Assembly (NCBI RefSeq): GCF_009379765.1
Contig: NZ_WHTD01000039.1
Location: 1 to 54,545, forward strand
Reading direction: 5' to 3'
DNA length: 54,545 nt
Origin: Actinophytocola sp.
Lineage (GTDB): Bacteria > Actinomycetota > Actinomycetes > Mycobacteriales > Pseudonocardiaceae
Part shown: piece after piece, positions 23,398 to 34,631 of the stretch
Layout of the letters: each line of letters starts with the position of its first letter
How positions within the stretch are numbered: position 1 is the first letter of the stretch
Position numbers and translations under genes: made by a program
Notes under the pieces: generated by a model
Databases searched by the model: none
What the model was told of the DNA's origin: nothing
What the model saw: the letters and a program-made list of their open reading frames with translations, nothing else

Positions 23398-23955
23398 ATG
23401 GCCGATGCCACCGTCCGCCCCGCCGTGCCCGCCGACGCCCCGGAGATCGCCCGCCTCCAGCTCGACACCTGGCGGGACGCCTACGCGTCGCTGCTCCCGC
23501 CCGAGGTGCTCGCGAGCATCGACACCGGCGAGACCGAGGAGACCTGGCGCAAGACGATCGAGCAGGGCCCCGCACGGGTGTTCGTGGCGCTCGAGGGCGA
23601 CTGGCTGGTCGGGTTCGTCGCGGCCGGGCCGGCGCCGGCGGACGAGACCGCGAGCGCCGACGGCTCGCCGGCCAAGGACTCGGCGGCGGTCACCCTGGTC
23701 AGCACGCTGCTCGTGGAGCCGCGGTGGGCCCGGCGCGGGCACGGCGGGCGGCTGCTGGCCGAGGCCGGCCGGGCCATGCGGGCGGCCGGGTCGTCCCGGG
23801 GGATCGCGTGGGTACCGGAGCCCGACCCGGTGTCGCTCGGGTTCTACCGGCGCGCGGGATGGGTGGCCGACGGCACGGTCCGTACGCTGGACGCCGGCGG
23901 GCGACCGCTGCGTGAGGTTCGGCTGACCGGCACGCTACGTATTGAACTGTCCTGA
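23398..23955 (+). CDS. GNAT family N-acetyltransferase
   Basis: The 185-residue protein has the GNAT layout: VRPAVPADAPEIARLQLDTWRDAYASLL, the acetyl-CoA loop VEPRWARRGHGGRLL (R/Q-x-x-G-x-G/A type, residues ~111-125) and a C-terminal LGFYRRAGW. Substrate unknown. ATG 23398 follows TAGGTT by seven bases (leaderless). Divergent to kinase C. Confidence 0.82.
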   Translation: MADATVRPAVPADAPEIARLQLDTWRDAYASLLPPEVLASIDTGETEETWRKTIEQGPARVFVALEGDWLVGFVAAGPAPADETASADGSPAKDSAAVTLVSTLLVEPRWARRGHGGRLLAEAGRAMRAAGSSRGIAWVPEPDPVSLGFYRRAGWVADGTVRTLDAGGRPLREVRLTGTLRIELS

Positions 23956-24023
23956 CCGGCGACACGTGTAGGTAGGCAACACGTACTCTGTTCGCGGTCC
24001 TCGATGTCGCAAGGAGTTACCTG

Positions 24024-24542
24024 GTGCTTGCGTGGCTGTGCCTCACTCTCGGTGTCGCCTTCAGCTCCGCACTCCTCCCGCTGATCAGCATCGAGATCTT
24101 CCTCGTCGGGCTCGCCATGCAGGAGCCGAGCATCCCGTGGCTGGCGCTCGGCGCGGTGGTCGCGGTCGGACAGGTCGGCGGCAAGCTGTTCTACTACTAC
24201 GCCGCGCGCGGCCAGTTCCACCTGCCGCACTGGCTGCACCGCAGGCGGCGGACCGGCGCCCCGATGACCGCGCGGCGGATCCGCTGGCAGCTGCGTACCA
24301 AGCGCCTCCGCGGCTGGGTCGAGACCCTGCGCGAGAAGTGCCACCGGCACCCGCACTGGATGGTCGGGACCTACGGGATCAGCTCGGTGCTCGGCCTGCC
24401 CCCGTTCATGGCGACGTCGGTGCTGGCGGGGATGGTGCGGATGAGCCTGTCGGTCTTCCTCGGCGCCGGACTCGTCGGGCGGTTCATCCGGTTCAGCGCG
24501 GTCGCCGCGTCACCCGCCCTGTTCGCGGGCTGGATCTTCTGA
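24024..24542 (+). CDS. Small integral membrane protein, VTT/DedA-like
   Basis: A 172-residue protein with hydrophobic segments at both ends (LCLTLGVAFSSALLPLISIEIFLVGL; SVLGLPPFMATSVLAGMVRM; FSAVAASPALFAGWIF) around a basic loop (HRRRRTGAPMTARRIRWQLR). The pattern recalls SNARE-associated/VTT proteins but the match is weak. GTG 24024 has AAGGAG seven bases upstream. The GNAT gene follows after five bases. Confidence 0.65.
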   Translation: MLAWLCLTLGVAFSSALLPLISIEIFLVGLAMQEPSIPWLALGAVVAVGQVGGKLFYYYAARGQFHLPHWLHRRRRTGAPMTARRIRWQLRTKRLRGWVETLREKCHRHPHWMVGTYGISSVLGLPPFMATSVLAGMVRMSLSVFLGAGLVGRFIRFSAVAASPALFAGWIF

Positions 24543-24547
24543 ACGTC

Positions 24548-25051
24548 GTGCTGCGCACCGAACGGCTGTCGCTCTCCCGGCCGGAGCCCGGCGACATCGA
24601 CGCGATCCTCGCCGTGCACAGCGATCCGCGGACGGTCGCGCACAACCCGTCCGACGCGCTGGCCACCCGCGCCGAGGCCGAGGCCCTCTTCGCGCGCTGG
24701 GACGAGCACTGGCGGATCTACGGGTTCGGCTACTGGGTCGTCCGGCATCGCGACGCGCCGGTACAGCTGGGCTTCTGCGGCCTCAAGTTCATGAGCCTGC
24801 GGGAGCGGCGGGTGCTGAACCTCTTCTACCGGCTCGACCCGGCGAGCTGGGGCGACGGCGTCGCCGGCGAGGCGGCGACGGCCGTCGTCCGGTGGGCGGT
24901 CGCTCGGTTTCCCGACCAACCGGTGGTCGCGAGGGTGCGCCCGGAGAACATCGCGTCGCAACGGGTCGCCACGCGCGCCGGGCTCGTCCGCGCCGAGGAG
25001 CTCGACGAGAACGGGTTCGACGGCGTCGACTGGATCTACGCGTCGACCTGA
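24548..25051 (+). CDS. GNAT acetyltransferase, RimJ/RimL type
   Basis: A 167-residue protein: LRTERLSLSRPEPGDIDAIL at the start, FYRLDPASWGDGVAGEAA with the acetyl-CoA loop, and RPENIASQRVATRAGLVRAE, the hallmark N-x-x-S-x-x-V-x-x-x-x-G of RimJ-like enzymes. Acetylates an N-terminus or small molecule; target unknown. The GTG at 24548 follows the previous stop by five bases, implying one operon. Confidence 0.82.
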   Translation: MLRTERLSLSRPEPGDIDAILAVHSDPRTVAHNPSDALATRAEAEALFARWDEHWRIYGFGYWVVRHRDAPVQLGFCGLKFMSLRERRVLNLFYRLDPASWGDGVAGEAATAVVRWAVARFPDQPVVARVRPENIASQRVATRAGLVRAEELDENGFDGVDWIYAST

Positions 25052-25107
25052 TGCCCTGAACGACGCGCTGAGGACGCTCAACGTCCCCAACGCGTCGTTC
25101 AGGGCAT
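25051..25107. terminator. Bidirectional terminator hairpin
   Basis: Perfect 17-bp arms, ATGCCCTGAACGACGCG (25051-25067) and its complement (25091-25107), with a 23-base loop between two convergent genes. No U-tract on either side, as is common in actinobacteria. Confidence 0.7.
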
Positions 25108-25142
25108 GGGCTACATCATGACAGCGACGTGGCTGGGGGACG

Positions 25143-25931
25143 TCAGACCAACGCGTCGTCGGTCTCCGGGACCAGCGCGACGTGGATGTCGTCCGGCCGG
25201 TAGTCGTTCAGCGGCACCGCGAACACCGCCGTCGCCCGGCCCTCGTCGGTGCGGGCGGCGTAGGTGAGGATGCGCCAGTCGCCCTCGTCCCAGGTGTCGA
25301 GCAGGTCGCTGGTCAGGCTGTCCGCGACCGAGCGGAACGCACCGCTCTTCCGCAGCTGCTGGATGGTCGACTCGAGCGGGATCGTGTACTCGTGGCCGGC
25401 CAGCGGGTGGGACAGGCGGACCCGCCAGCGGCGCAGCGGGAGCAGCCACAGGTGGTCCAGCTCAGGTGAAAGCGCTATCAGGACCGCACCTTCCAGCACG
25501 GCGACCGCGACGAGCGGTCCGGCCGACAGCCACCAGTCGGTCCCGAAGGATGCGCATACACCGAGCGCCACCATCAGCCCGACGCGCAGGAAGCCCCGCG
25601 CCCGCACCGGGGTGTGCTTGTCCCCCAGGCAGCCGCACGACGAGTCCGGGGCCTTCACCCGGGCGTAGGTCAGGTACCCGAGCATCCCGACGCCGAGCGC
25701 CGCCGCGAGGTACGCCTCGACCGCGAACACGGGCGGCAGCACCAGCAACGCGCCGAGCAGGAGCTCGACACCGGCCACCGCGCGGTAGGCGGTCACCACG
25801 TGCCGCTCCCCCACCAGGCGCTTGAGCGCCGAGCGCCGGGCGGCCTCGGGCGCGCGGAGCTTCACGACGCTCGCCCACAGGAGCACCCCGCCGAGCACCA
25901 GCTGTTGCACGCTCGCCAACGATTCGATCAC
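25143..25931 (-). CDS. MauE/DoxX family redox-associated membrane protein
   Basis: The 262-residue protein has four or more membrane helices in the first ~170 residues and a cytosolic C-terminal part. The segment SSCGCLGDKHTPV after the third helix carries the Cys-x-Cys pair typical of MauE-like proteins, which help form disulfides in cysteine-rich exported partners (MauE matures methylamine dehydrogenase). GTG 25931 has GGAGG upstream. It lies downstream of a Tat-exported protein and a 15-cysteine protein, a plausible substrate set. Confidence 0.8.
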   Translation of the reverse strand: MIESLASVQQLVLGGVLLWASVVKLRAPEAARRSALKRLVGERHVVTAYRAVAGVELLLGALLVLPPVFAVEAYLAAALGVGMLGYLTYARVKAPDSSCGCLGDKHTPVRARGFLRVGLMVALGVCASFGTDWWLSAGPLVAVAVLEGAVLIALSPELDHLWLLPLRRWRVRLSHPLAGHEYTIPLESTIQQLRKSGAFRSVADSLTSDLLDTWDEGDWRILTYAARTDEGRATAVFAVPLNDYRPDDIHVALVPETDDALV

Positions 25932-26012
25932 CGCAGTCCTCCAGTCCGGCGCCCGAGCGCCACCCTCGCCGCGTCCGAACAGCGCGCGAGGGTGGCTGGT
26001 CGGGGCATTGGG

Positions 26013-26615
26013 TCAGGCCGCCGCGTACACGGTGGCCAGGTCGACCTCGTTGGTGTCCGGGCGCCAGGCGCCGATCACCTGTGCGTGCTTGCCCACCTGC
26101 AGCAGCGACAGGTCGCTGACCGCGGGCGTGCTGTTGTAGACCGCCGCCGTGGTGCCGGCGACGACGTGCCCCACGATGCGGTCTCCGTGGTGGTCGAGGT
26201 GCATCATGCCCCGGCCGATCGACGTGATGTGCACCTGCAGGTTGACGATGTTCAACCAGACGGCGTCGGCCGCGAGTGAACCGTCCGGCATGCGTACGCC
26301 GCGGGCGTACAGACCGTCGCCGACCTTGGCCGCGTCCGAGGTCGTCGGGCGCAGCTTCCACACGCTGGTGGCGCCGGTCAGGTGAATCTGGTGCATGCTC
26401 TTGTCCGAGCTCGTGACCATCAGCAGCCCCTTCTTGAGGCTGATGATCCGGCCCTCGACGAAGTTCGGGTCCGGGGCTCCGGCTTCGACGTCGAGCTTCA
26501 TCGGGTCGGCCACCGCCTCGGGCGCGAACGACCCGATCGTGCTCGCGCCGACGACCGTGGTGGCGGTGCCGAGCACCGCGTTGCTGAGGAATCGCCTACG
26601 TGCCAACGAGTCCAT
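26013..26615 (-). CDS. Tat-exported protein with OB-like repeats
   Basis: The 200-residue product begins with a twin-arginine signal (ARRRFLSNAV, hydrophobic run, cleavage after a site like AVA-D near residue 37). The mature part has two similar halves of about 75 residues (G-R-I-I-S-L...VGDGLYARGVR and DRIVGHVVAG...VGKHAQVIGAWR) resembling DUF5666/OB-fold strands. No catalytic motif. ATG 26615 lies nine bases after the stop of the Cys-rich gene; SD-like AGGGGGA precedes it. Probably a folded partner exported by Tat. Confidence 0.75.
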   Translation of the reverse strand: MDSLARRRFLSNAVLGTATTVVGASTIGSFAPEAVADPMKLDVEAGAPDPNFVEGRIISLKKGLLMVTSSDKSMHQIHLTGATSVWKLRPTTSDAAKVGDGLYARGVRMPDGSLAADAVWLNIVNLQVHITSIGRGMMHLDHHGDRIVGHVVAGTTAAVYNSTPAVSDLSLLQVGKHAQVIGAWRPDTNEVDLATVYAAA

Positions 26616-26623
26616 GGCTCCCC

Positions 26624-27055
26624 CTAACTGTGAATCGCGACGGGCATGATCCCGCTGGACAGGTTGCCGATGGCGCTGTACGCCGACGGGGTCAGGTCGA
26701 GCAACCGGTTGGTCGCGCAGTTGCCGGAGCAGCACGAACGCTCGCCGCACCACAGGTCGGTCTGCGGCCCGCAGTCGGCGATGCGCACCGCGATCTCGGT
26801 GCTGCGGCAGAGGTTGCGGACGTAGAAGGTGTGCCCGCAGGTGCGGCGCAGCAGGCTGTCGCCGCACCGGTCCGGCCGGGTGATGGCGAAGCAGGCGTCG
26901 GAGGTGTTCGGCCAGGCGCAGTGGCGACTGCCGGACTGGCAGTTGCCGCACGCGCCACCGCCCGCGGAGCCGCAGGGGCCCCAGCCGGAGCCGCAACAGA
27001 ACCACGATGTCTCGGCGGTGGTCGGCGCCATGACGCCGACGTCGGGAGGTGCCAT
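26624..27055 (-). CDS. Cysteine-rich double-psi-barrel-like protein
   Basis: The 143-residue protein contains 15 cysteines (including two CC pairs) spread over residues 20-113. The C-terminal half (VRIADCGP, RLLDLTPSAYSAIGNLSSGI, MPVAI) follows the double-psi beta-barrel pattern of RlpA/expansin/barwin proteins. No own signal peptide is visible, although so many cysteines suggest an oxidising compartment; it might ride with the neighbouring Tat protein. ATG 27055 has AGGGA seven bases upstream. First gene of a three-gene operon with the Tat and MauE genes. Confidence 0.75.
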   Translation of the reverse strand: MAPPDVGVMAPTTAETSWFCCGSGWGPCGSAGGGACGNCQSGSRHCAWPNTSDACFAITRPDRCGDSLLRRTCGHTFYVRNLCRSTEIAVRIADCGPQTDLWCGERSCCSGNCATNRLLDLTPSAYSAIGNLSSGIMPVAIHS

Positions 27056-27258
27056 GAGTCATTCCCTTCGGGGAGCCCCGGCATCGACCGATCGCACACG
27101 TTTCGGGCATGGCGAGCTGGGGTGAGCCCGCGTGCAGGAACGCGAGCTCACCCTGTCTCTCGCCTGGCCCTCATCGCGCGCGAGTCCCGGTAACGATGGC
27201 AGGGTGGGACTTTCGCACGAACAGACGGGAGTTGGTTAGCTACTGACAGGCTCCGACG

Positions 27259-27399
27259 CTACTGGCTGGTTCTGGTTCTCACACCTACCGAGCGGAGTAG
27301 CGTTGCTCCGCAAACGGCGCAACTTGGACACCGTTTTCCCAGATAGAACGTTTCAATGCCCGGCCGACACCAGCAGTACCATTTCCCGAAATACGACAT
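27259..27399 (-). CDS. Possible 46-residue cysteine-containing protein
   Basis: The only notable frame in the 27116-27470 gap. It encodes YCWC and, after 12 residues, CPSCAVCG, a zinc-ribbon-like spacing of five cysteines, with codons (TAT, ATT, AAA, CTA) less GC-biased than the neighbours. No ribosome site is visible before ATG 27399. Could be a small metal-binding protein or chance; the rest of the gap shows nothing else. Confidence 0.3.
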   Translation of the reverse strand: MSYFGKWYCWCRPGIETFYLGKRCPSCAVCGATLLRSVGVRTRTSQ

Positions 27400-27470
27400 T
27401 GGGGAGATCGTGGATGGCCACGGAGAACCCTGCTCGCACCAAGCGATCACGCTCCTCGCTGCCGCGTGAC

Positions 27471-29596
<2,126 letters not shown>

Positions 29597-29600
29597 CGAC

Positions 29601-31868
29601 TTACGCCTTGGCGGGCTCGTCGGCCGGCGAGTCGGCCGGCGTGGCGTCACCCTTCGCCTCGGCGTCCTCGTTGACCAGCACCAGGCTGATCTTGCCGCGC
29701 TGGTCGATGTCCGCGATCTCCACCCGGAGCTTGTCGCCGACCTTGACGACGTCCTCGACCTTGCCGATGCGCTTTCCGTTGCCCAGCTTGGAAATGTGCA
29801 CCAGGCCGTCCTTGCCCGGGAGCAGCGAGACAAAGGCGCCGAACGCGGCGGTCTTGACCACCGTGCCCAGGAACCGCTCGCCGATCTTGGGCAGCTGCGG
29901 GTTGGCGATGGCGTTGATCAGGTCGATCGCCGCGTCCGCGGACGGACCGTCCGACGCGCCGACGTAGATCGTGCCGTCGTCCTCGATCGAGATGTCGGCA
30001 CCGGTCTGCTCGGTGATCGAGTTGATCATCTTGCCCTTCGGGCCGATGACCTCGCCGATCTTGTCGACCGGGATCTTGACGCTGGTGACGCGCGGCGCGA
30101 ACGGGCTCATCTCGTCGGGCTTGTCGATGGCCTCGGCCATGACCTCGAGGATGGTGAGCCGGGCGTCGCGAGCCTGGGACAGCGCCGCGCCGAGCACCTC
30201 GGACGGGATGCCGTCCAGCTTGGTGTCCAGCTGCAGCGCGGTGACCAGATCCTTGGTGCCGGCGACCTTGAAGTCCATGTCGCCGAACGCGTCCTCGGCG
30301 CCGAGGATGTCGGTGATCGCCACGTACTCGGTCTTGGGGCCGTCGCCTGTGTCGATCACGTCGGACACCAGGCCCATCGCGATGCCGGACACCGGCGCCT
30401 TGAGCGGCACGCCGGCGTTGAGCAGCGACATGGTCGACGCGCAGACCGAGCCCATCGAGGTGGACCCGTTCGAGCTGAGTGCCTCGGAGACCTGGCGGAT
30501 GGCGTAGGGGAACTCCTCGCGCTTGGGCAGCACCGGCACCAGCGCCCGCTCGGCGAGCGCGCCGTGGCCGATCTCGCGCCGCTTGGGCGAGCCGACCCGA
30601 CCGGTCTCACCGGTGGAGAACGGCGGGAAGTTGTAGTGGTGCAGGTAGCGCTTGTGCGTCTCGGGGGACAGCGAGTCGATCTGCTGCTCCATGCGCAGCA
30701 TGTTCAGCGTGGTGACACCCAGGATCTGGGTCTCGCCGCGCTCGAACAGCGCCGAGCCGTGTGCCCGCGGGATGAGCGCGACCTCCGCGGAGAGCTGCCG
30801 GATGTCGGTGATGCCGCGGCCGTCGATGCGCACCTTGTCGCGGAGGATCCGCTGGCGGACCAGCTTCTTGTTCAGCGCCCGGAACGCGGCGCCGACCTCT
30901 TTCTCGCGGCCCTCGAACGCGCCGCCGTCGACCGCGCCGACCTTCTCCAGGGTGGCGGCCTTGATCTCGTCGAGCTTGGCCTCCCGCTCCTGCTTGCCGG
31001 CGATGGTGAGCGCCTGGGCGAGCTCGTCGGACACCGCGGCCGTCACGGCCTCCAGCGCGTCGGGCTGGTAGGCCGGGAAGGTCGGGTACTCGCGGGTCTG
31101 CTTGGCGGCGACCTCGGCCAGCCGCGCCTGCGCCTCGCACAGCACCTTGATGAACGGCTTCGCGGCCTCGAGACCGCCCGCCACGACCTCCTCGGTGGGC
31201 GCGACGGCCCCGTCCGCGACGAGGTCCAGCACGTTGTCGGTGGCCTCGGCCTCGACCATCATGATCGCGACGTCACCGGAGTCGACCACGCGACCGGCGA
31301 CGACCATGTCGAACGCGGCCTTCGCCAGCTGCTCGTGGGTGGGGAACGCGACCCACTGCTCGCCGACGAGCGCCACCCGCACGCCACCGACCGGGCCGGA
31401 GAACGGCAGGCCGGAGAGCTGGGTGGAGGCGGACGCGGCGTTGATGGCGACCACGTCGTAGAGGTCCTGCGGGTTGAGGCTCTGGATGGTGATGACGACC
31501 TGGATCTCGTTGCGCAGACCGTCCACGAAGGACGGGCGCAGCGGGCGGTCGATCAGTCGGCAGGTGAGGACGGCGTCGGTGGACGGCCGGCCCTCGCGGC
31601 GGAAGAACGAGCCGGGGATGCGGCCCGCGGCGTACATCCGCTCCTCGACGTCCACGGTCAGCGGGAAGAAGTCGAAGTGCTCCTTCGGGTGCTTGGACGC
31701 GGTGGTGGCGGACAGCAGCATGGTCTCCTCGTCGAGGTAGGCCACGACGCTGCCGGCGGCCTGGCGCGCGAGGCGCCCGGTCTCGAAGCGGATGGTGCGC
31801 TTGCCGAAGGTGCCGTTGTCGATAACGGCCGTCGTCTCGTGAACTCCAGCTTCGCTGAAGTCGGTCAT
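29601..31868 (-). CDS. pnp: Polyribonucleotide nucleotidyltransferase (PNPase)
   Basis: The 755-residue phosphorolytic 3'-5' exonuclease has two RNase PH domains (first ~residues 10-240, second ~350-590 with the catalytic [11 protein letters not shown] and TSMGSVCA regions), a KH domain ([20 protein letters not shown]) and an S1 domain ([26 protein letters not shown]). ATG 31868 has GAGGAG seven bases upstream. A 244-base spacer with a hairpin separates it from rpsO, the site where PNPase autoregulation acts in other bacteria. Confidence 0.97.
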   Translation of the reverse strand: MTDFSEAGVHETTAVIDNGTFGKRTIRFETGRLARQAAGSVVAYLDEETMLLSATTASKHPKEHFDFFPLTVDVEERMYAAGRIPGSFFRREGRPSTDAVLTCRLIDRPLRPSFVDGLRNEIQVVITIQSLNPQDLYDVVAINAASASTQLSGLPFSGPVGGVRVALVGEQWVAFPTHEQLAKAAFDMVVAGRVVDSGDVAIMMVEAEATDNVLDLVADGAVAPTEEVVAGGLEAAKPFIKVLCEAQARLAEVAAKQTREYPTFPAYQPDALEAVTAAVSDELAQALTIAGKQEREAKLDEIKAATLEKVGAVDGGAFEGREKEVGAAFRALNKKLVRQRILRDKVRIDGRGITDIRQLSAEVALIPRAHGSALFERGETQILGVTTLNMLRMEQQIDSLSPETHKRYLHHYNFPPFSTGETGRVGSPKRREIGHGALAERALVPVLPKREEFPYAIRQVSEALSSNGSTSMGSVCASTMSLLNAGVPLKAPVSGIAMGLVSDVIDTGDGPKTEYVAITDILGAEDAFGDMDFKVAGTKDLVTALQLDTKLDGIPSEVLGAALSQARDARLTILEVMAEAIDKPDEMSPFAPRVTSVKIPVDKIGEVIGPKGKMINSITEQTGADISIEDDGTIYVGASDGPSADAAIDLINAIANPQLPKIGERFLGTVVKTAAFGAFVSLLPGKDGLVHISKLGNGKRIGKVEDVVKVGDKLRVEIADIDQRGKISLVLVNEDAEAKGDATPADSPADEPAKA

Positions 31869-32071
31869 GTATTGCTCCTCGTCATCGCGGGCGCGCACAC
31901 CCCATACGGGGCACAGGGCGGGAGGATCGCGATCTCACGAGGCCGGTCTTCGATCGAAGCTCCCGGGGCGGAGGCAGCGATGCTGCTCGGCTGAACCCGG
32001 GAACCACTACCGAGGACCGGCGAACTGATCCCCGTACGCGGCGCGCATTGCCCTTGGTTTTCTTGTATAGA

Positions 32072-32108
32072 CATCGGGGGAGCGGCCGGTTCGACCACTC
32101 CCCCGATG
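32072..32108 (-). terminator. rpsO-pnp intergenic hairpin
   Basis: CATCGGGGGAG (32072-32082) pairs perfectly with CTCCCCCGATG (32098-32108), 15-base loop, five bases after the rpsO stop. Probably a leaky terminator or RNase site between rpsO and pnp. Confidence 0.65.
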
Positions 32109-32112
32109 GGGT

Positions 32113-32382
32113 CTATCGGCGCAGGCCGAGTCGCTGGATCAGCGACCGGTAGCGTTCGATGTCCACCTTGGTGAGGTAGTTGAGCAGCCGGCGGCGGCGG
32201 CCGACCAGCAGCAACAGACCCCGACGCGAGTGGTGGTCGTGCTTGTGCACCTTGAGGTGCTCGGTCAGGTCGCTGATGCGCTTGGTCAGCATCGCGACCT
32301 GGGCCTCCGGCGAGCCGGTGTCGGTGTCATGCACACCGTACTCGGCCAGAATGGTCTTCTTCTGCTCAGTGGACAGCGCCAC
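32113..32382 (-). CDS. rpsO: 30S ribosomal protein S15
   Basis: The 89-residue protein shows the S15 signature [35 protein letters not shown] and [11 protein letters not shown]. It binds the central domain of 16S rRNA. GTG 32382 is the start with GAGGAG eight bases upstream. Conserved position upstream of pnp. Confidence 0.97.
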   Translation of the reverse strand: MALSTEQKKTILAEYGVHDTDTGSPEAQVAMLTKRISDLTEHLKVHKHDHHSRRGLLLLVGRRRRLLNYLTKVDIERYRSLIQRLGLRR

Positions 32383-32494
32383 TCTGTGTTCTCCTCATGG
32401 TTTGAGATGTGCCGTGCGGTCCCGTACGGGATTGCAGGTGCCGGCCGCCACGGACCGCAGCCGGACCCAAACACCGAGGTTAGCAGGTGGGTCG

Positions 32495-33049
32495 TTAGCC
32501 CTGCTTACTGGCCAGTGCGACGCGGTCGAGCGGGGTGTAGACCGGCCCCTCCTCGCCCGTCTGCTCGCTCCGGAACAGCACCACCTCGGTGGCCGACCAC
32601 CAGGTGCCGAAGTAGTCCGACAGAGCGTGCACCGCCCGGATCGCGCTCTGGCTGCCCGCGGCGCCCCGCCGCCAGCGGGCGATGGTGACGTGCGCGGCGA
32701 AGTCGTACCGGTTGGCGTTGTTGTCGGCGTTCATCGCGTCGGCCACGATGCGCAGCGCGGTGGCGTCGCGGCCGTCCATCGGACTGACCCCGACCCACAG
32801 TACGCCCGGGAACCGGCCGGCGCCGCGAAGCCGCAGGCGGGCGGGGGCGAGGCCGGTGGCCTGCCGGCGGAACCAGGCGCCGCGCCGGTCGGCGTGCTCG
32901 CGGTCGCCGTAGAAGCCGAGCGTGATGTGCCAGCGTTCGGGCGGCACCCAGCGCAGCTCGGTCTCGGCGGCGCGGACATCGGCGAGGCGTTGGACCAGCT
33001 CGGCGCGCACAGGGTCGGGCAGCTCGATGGCCGAGAAGAGGCGGACCAT
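32495..33049 (-). CDS. thpR: RNA 2',3'-cyclic phosphodiesterase (2H family)
   Basis: The 184-residue protein has both 2H-family motifs, HITLGF near residue 41 and HVTIAR near 120, and the expected length for ThpR/LigT, which opens 2',3'-cyclic phosphates on RNA. ATG 33049 directly follows the TAA of the HTH gene, so translation is coupled. Confidence 0.9.
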   Translation of the reverse strand: MVRLFSAIELPDPVRAELVQRLADVRAAETELRWVPPERWHITLGFYGDREHADRRGAWFRRQATGLAPARLRLRGAGRFPGVLWVGVSPMDGRDATALRIVADAMNADNNANRYDFAAHVTIARWRRGAAGSQSAIRAVHALSDYFGTWWSATEVVLFRSEQTGEEGPVYTPLDRVALASKQG

Positions 33050-33529
33050 TTACTGGGGCTGGCCTGCCCGTCGCAGAAGGTCGGCGAGCTCGGGGAACCT
33101 GCCGTTGAGCAGGGTGGCCGCCGCCGCGAGGTCCCCTGCCTCGGCGACCCGGCGCAGGGCCGCGACCGCGACCCGGTCGTTGCGTCCGATGTCGACCGGC
33201 AGGTTGTCCCTGGTGACCGAGGGCCGCGAGGCGCGGACCTCCTCCAGGGCGCGCATCATGGCGTCCTTCTTGCCGGCGGCGACGTCGGGTACGAGGATCT
33301 TGCGCTCGAGCATGATCAGCCGGGCCAGGACGGCCGGGTTGCCGATCTTGGCGCGGCGGCCGCTCATGACCTGGCTGAGCATCGGCGCGCTGATGCCGAG
33401 CACGTCGGCGAGGAACGCTTGGGAGATGTCGAAAGCGACCACCAGGCGGCGGACCCGATCACCGAGGGGCTCGCCGTACCACTCCCGCTGCAGTGCGAGA
33501 TTGCGCTGGACGATCTTGTGGTCCTCCAC
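33050..33529 (-). CDS. HTH (XRE-type) DNA-binding protein
   Basis: The 159-residue protein opens with EDHKIVQRNLALQREWYGEP and contains a helix-turn-helix (AFDISQAFLADVLGISAPML, then SQVMSGRRAKI). The rest is helical without a known sensor. GTG 33529 is selected with GAGAGG five bases upstream. The abutting thpR gene suggests a two-gene operon of unknown regulatory role. Confidence 0.75.
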   Translation of the reverse strand: MEDHKIVQRNLALQREWYGEPLGDRVRRLVVAFDISQAFLADVLGISAPMLSQVMSGRRAKIGNPAVLARLIMLERKILVPDVAAGKKDAMMRALEEVRASRPSVTRDNLPVDIGRNDRVAVAALRRVAEAGDLAAAATLLNGRFPELADLLRRAGQPQ

Positions 33530-33668
33530 CTTCGCCTCTCCCCTGGTTCGCAAGCCCCTGACCGGGACCTCACAGCATCTTGCCAGGCATGTGCGAATTG
33601 CGTGGTCGATCCCGACAGGTGTTCGCATCTGCACGTAATGGCGGGTAACCCGACCGGGTGAAGCCGGC

Positions 33669-34622
33669 TCAGCTGAGAAGCTCACGGGTTCGACGCACGT
33701 CGAGGTGCATCTGCTCCACCAGGGACTCCGGCGAGTCGAAGTGTTCCATGTCTCGGAGGCGAGCCACGAAGTCGACCGCCACGCGTTGGCCGTAGAAGTC
33801 CTCGTCCACGTCCAGGACGAAGGCCTCCACCCGCCGCTCGCGGCCCGAGAAGGTGGGGTTCGTGCCCACCGACATCGCGGCCATCAGCGGCTCGCGGCCG
33901 GCCGAGGTCAGCAGGGAGAACTGTCCGGCGTAGACACCGTCGGCGGGCACCGCGGCGAACCGGGGGGTCGACAGGTTCGCCGTCGGGAAGCCCAGCTCGT
34001 GTCCGCGCCGGTCGCCGCGGACGACGATCCCCTCCAGGCGGTGCGGGCGGCCGAGCGCCGCGGCCGCCGCGGTCACGTCGCCGGCGTTGATGCAGGCCCG
34101 GATGTAGGTCGAGGAGAAGGTGATCTCCGAGGCCGGCGACGAGTTGGGCACCGTCACCAGCTCGGCGCCCTCGACCGCGAAGCCGAACCGCTGTCCCAGC
34201 TGGGAGAGCAGCTCGACCGTGCCGGCCGCGCGGTAGCCGAAGGTGAAGTTCTCCCCCACCACCACCGCGGCCACGTGCAGCTGCTCCACCAGCGACTCGT
34301 GCACGAACTCGTCGGCCGGCACGCGGGACAGCTCCAGGGTGAACGGCAGCACGCAGAAGACGTCGATCCCGAGCTGCTCGACGAGCTCGGCCTTGCGACG
34401 CAGCGTGGTCAGCTGGGCGGGATGACTACCCGGGCGGACGACCTCGGCGGGGTGCGGGTCGAACGTCACGAGCACGCTCGGCAACCCACGCTCCTCGGCG
34501 AGTCGCACCGCGCGGTGGATCAGCTCCTGGTGTCCCAGGTGGACGCCGTCGAACACGCCGATCGTGGCGACGCAGCGCCCCCAGCCACCCGGAACGAACT
34601 CCAACCCGCGCCAGCGTTGCAC
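33669..34622 (-). CDS. ribF: Bifunctional riboflavin kinase / FAD synthetase
   Basis: RibF makes FMN and then FAD. The N-terminal FAD synthetase domain has IGVFDGVHLGHQELI and VTFDPHP; SSTYIRACINAGDV closes that domain. The C-terminal kinase domain has RGDRRGHELGFPTANL with the GxPTAN motif. 317 residues, normal. GTG 34622 follows TAGGGT by six bases, so the mRNA is probably leaderless. Confidence 0.95.
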   Translation of the reverse strand: MQRWRGLEFVPGGWGRCVATIGVFDGVHLGHQELIHRAVRLAEERGLPSVLVTFDPHPAEVVRPGSHPAQLTTLRRKAELVEQLGIDVFCVLPFTLELSRVPADEFVHESLVEQLHVAAVVVGENFTFGYRAAGTVELLSQLGQRFGFAVEGAELVTVPNSSPASEITFSSTYIRACINAGDVTAAAAALGRPHRLEGIVVRGDRRGHELGFPTANLSTPRFAAVPADGVYAGQFSLLTSAGREPLMAAMSVGTNPTFSGRERRVEAFVLDVDEDFYGQRVAVDFVARLRDMEHFDSPESLVEQMHLDVRRTRELLS

Positions 34623-34631
34623 GCCGCTACC

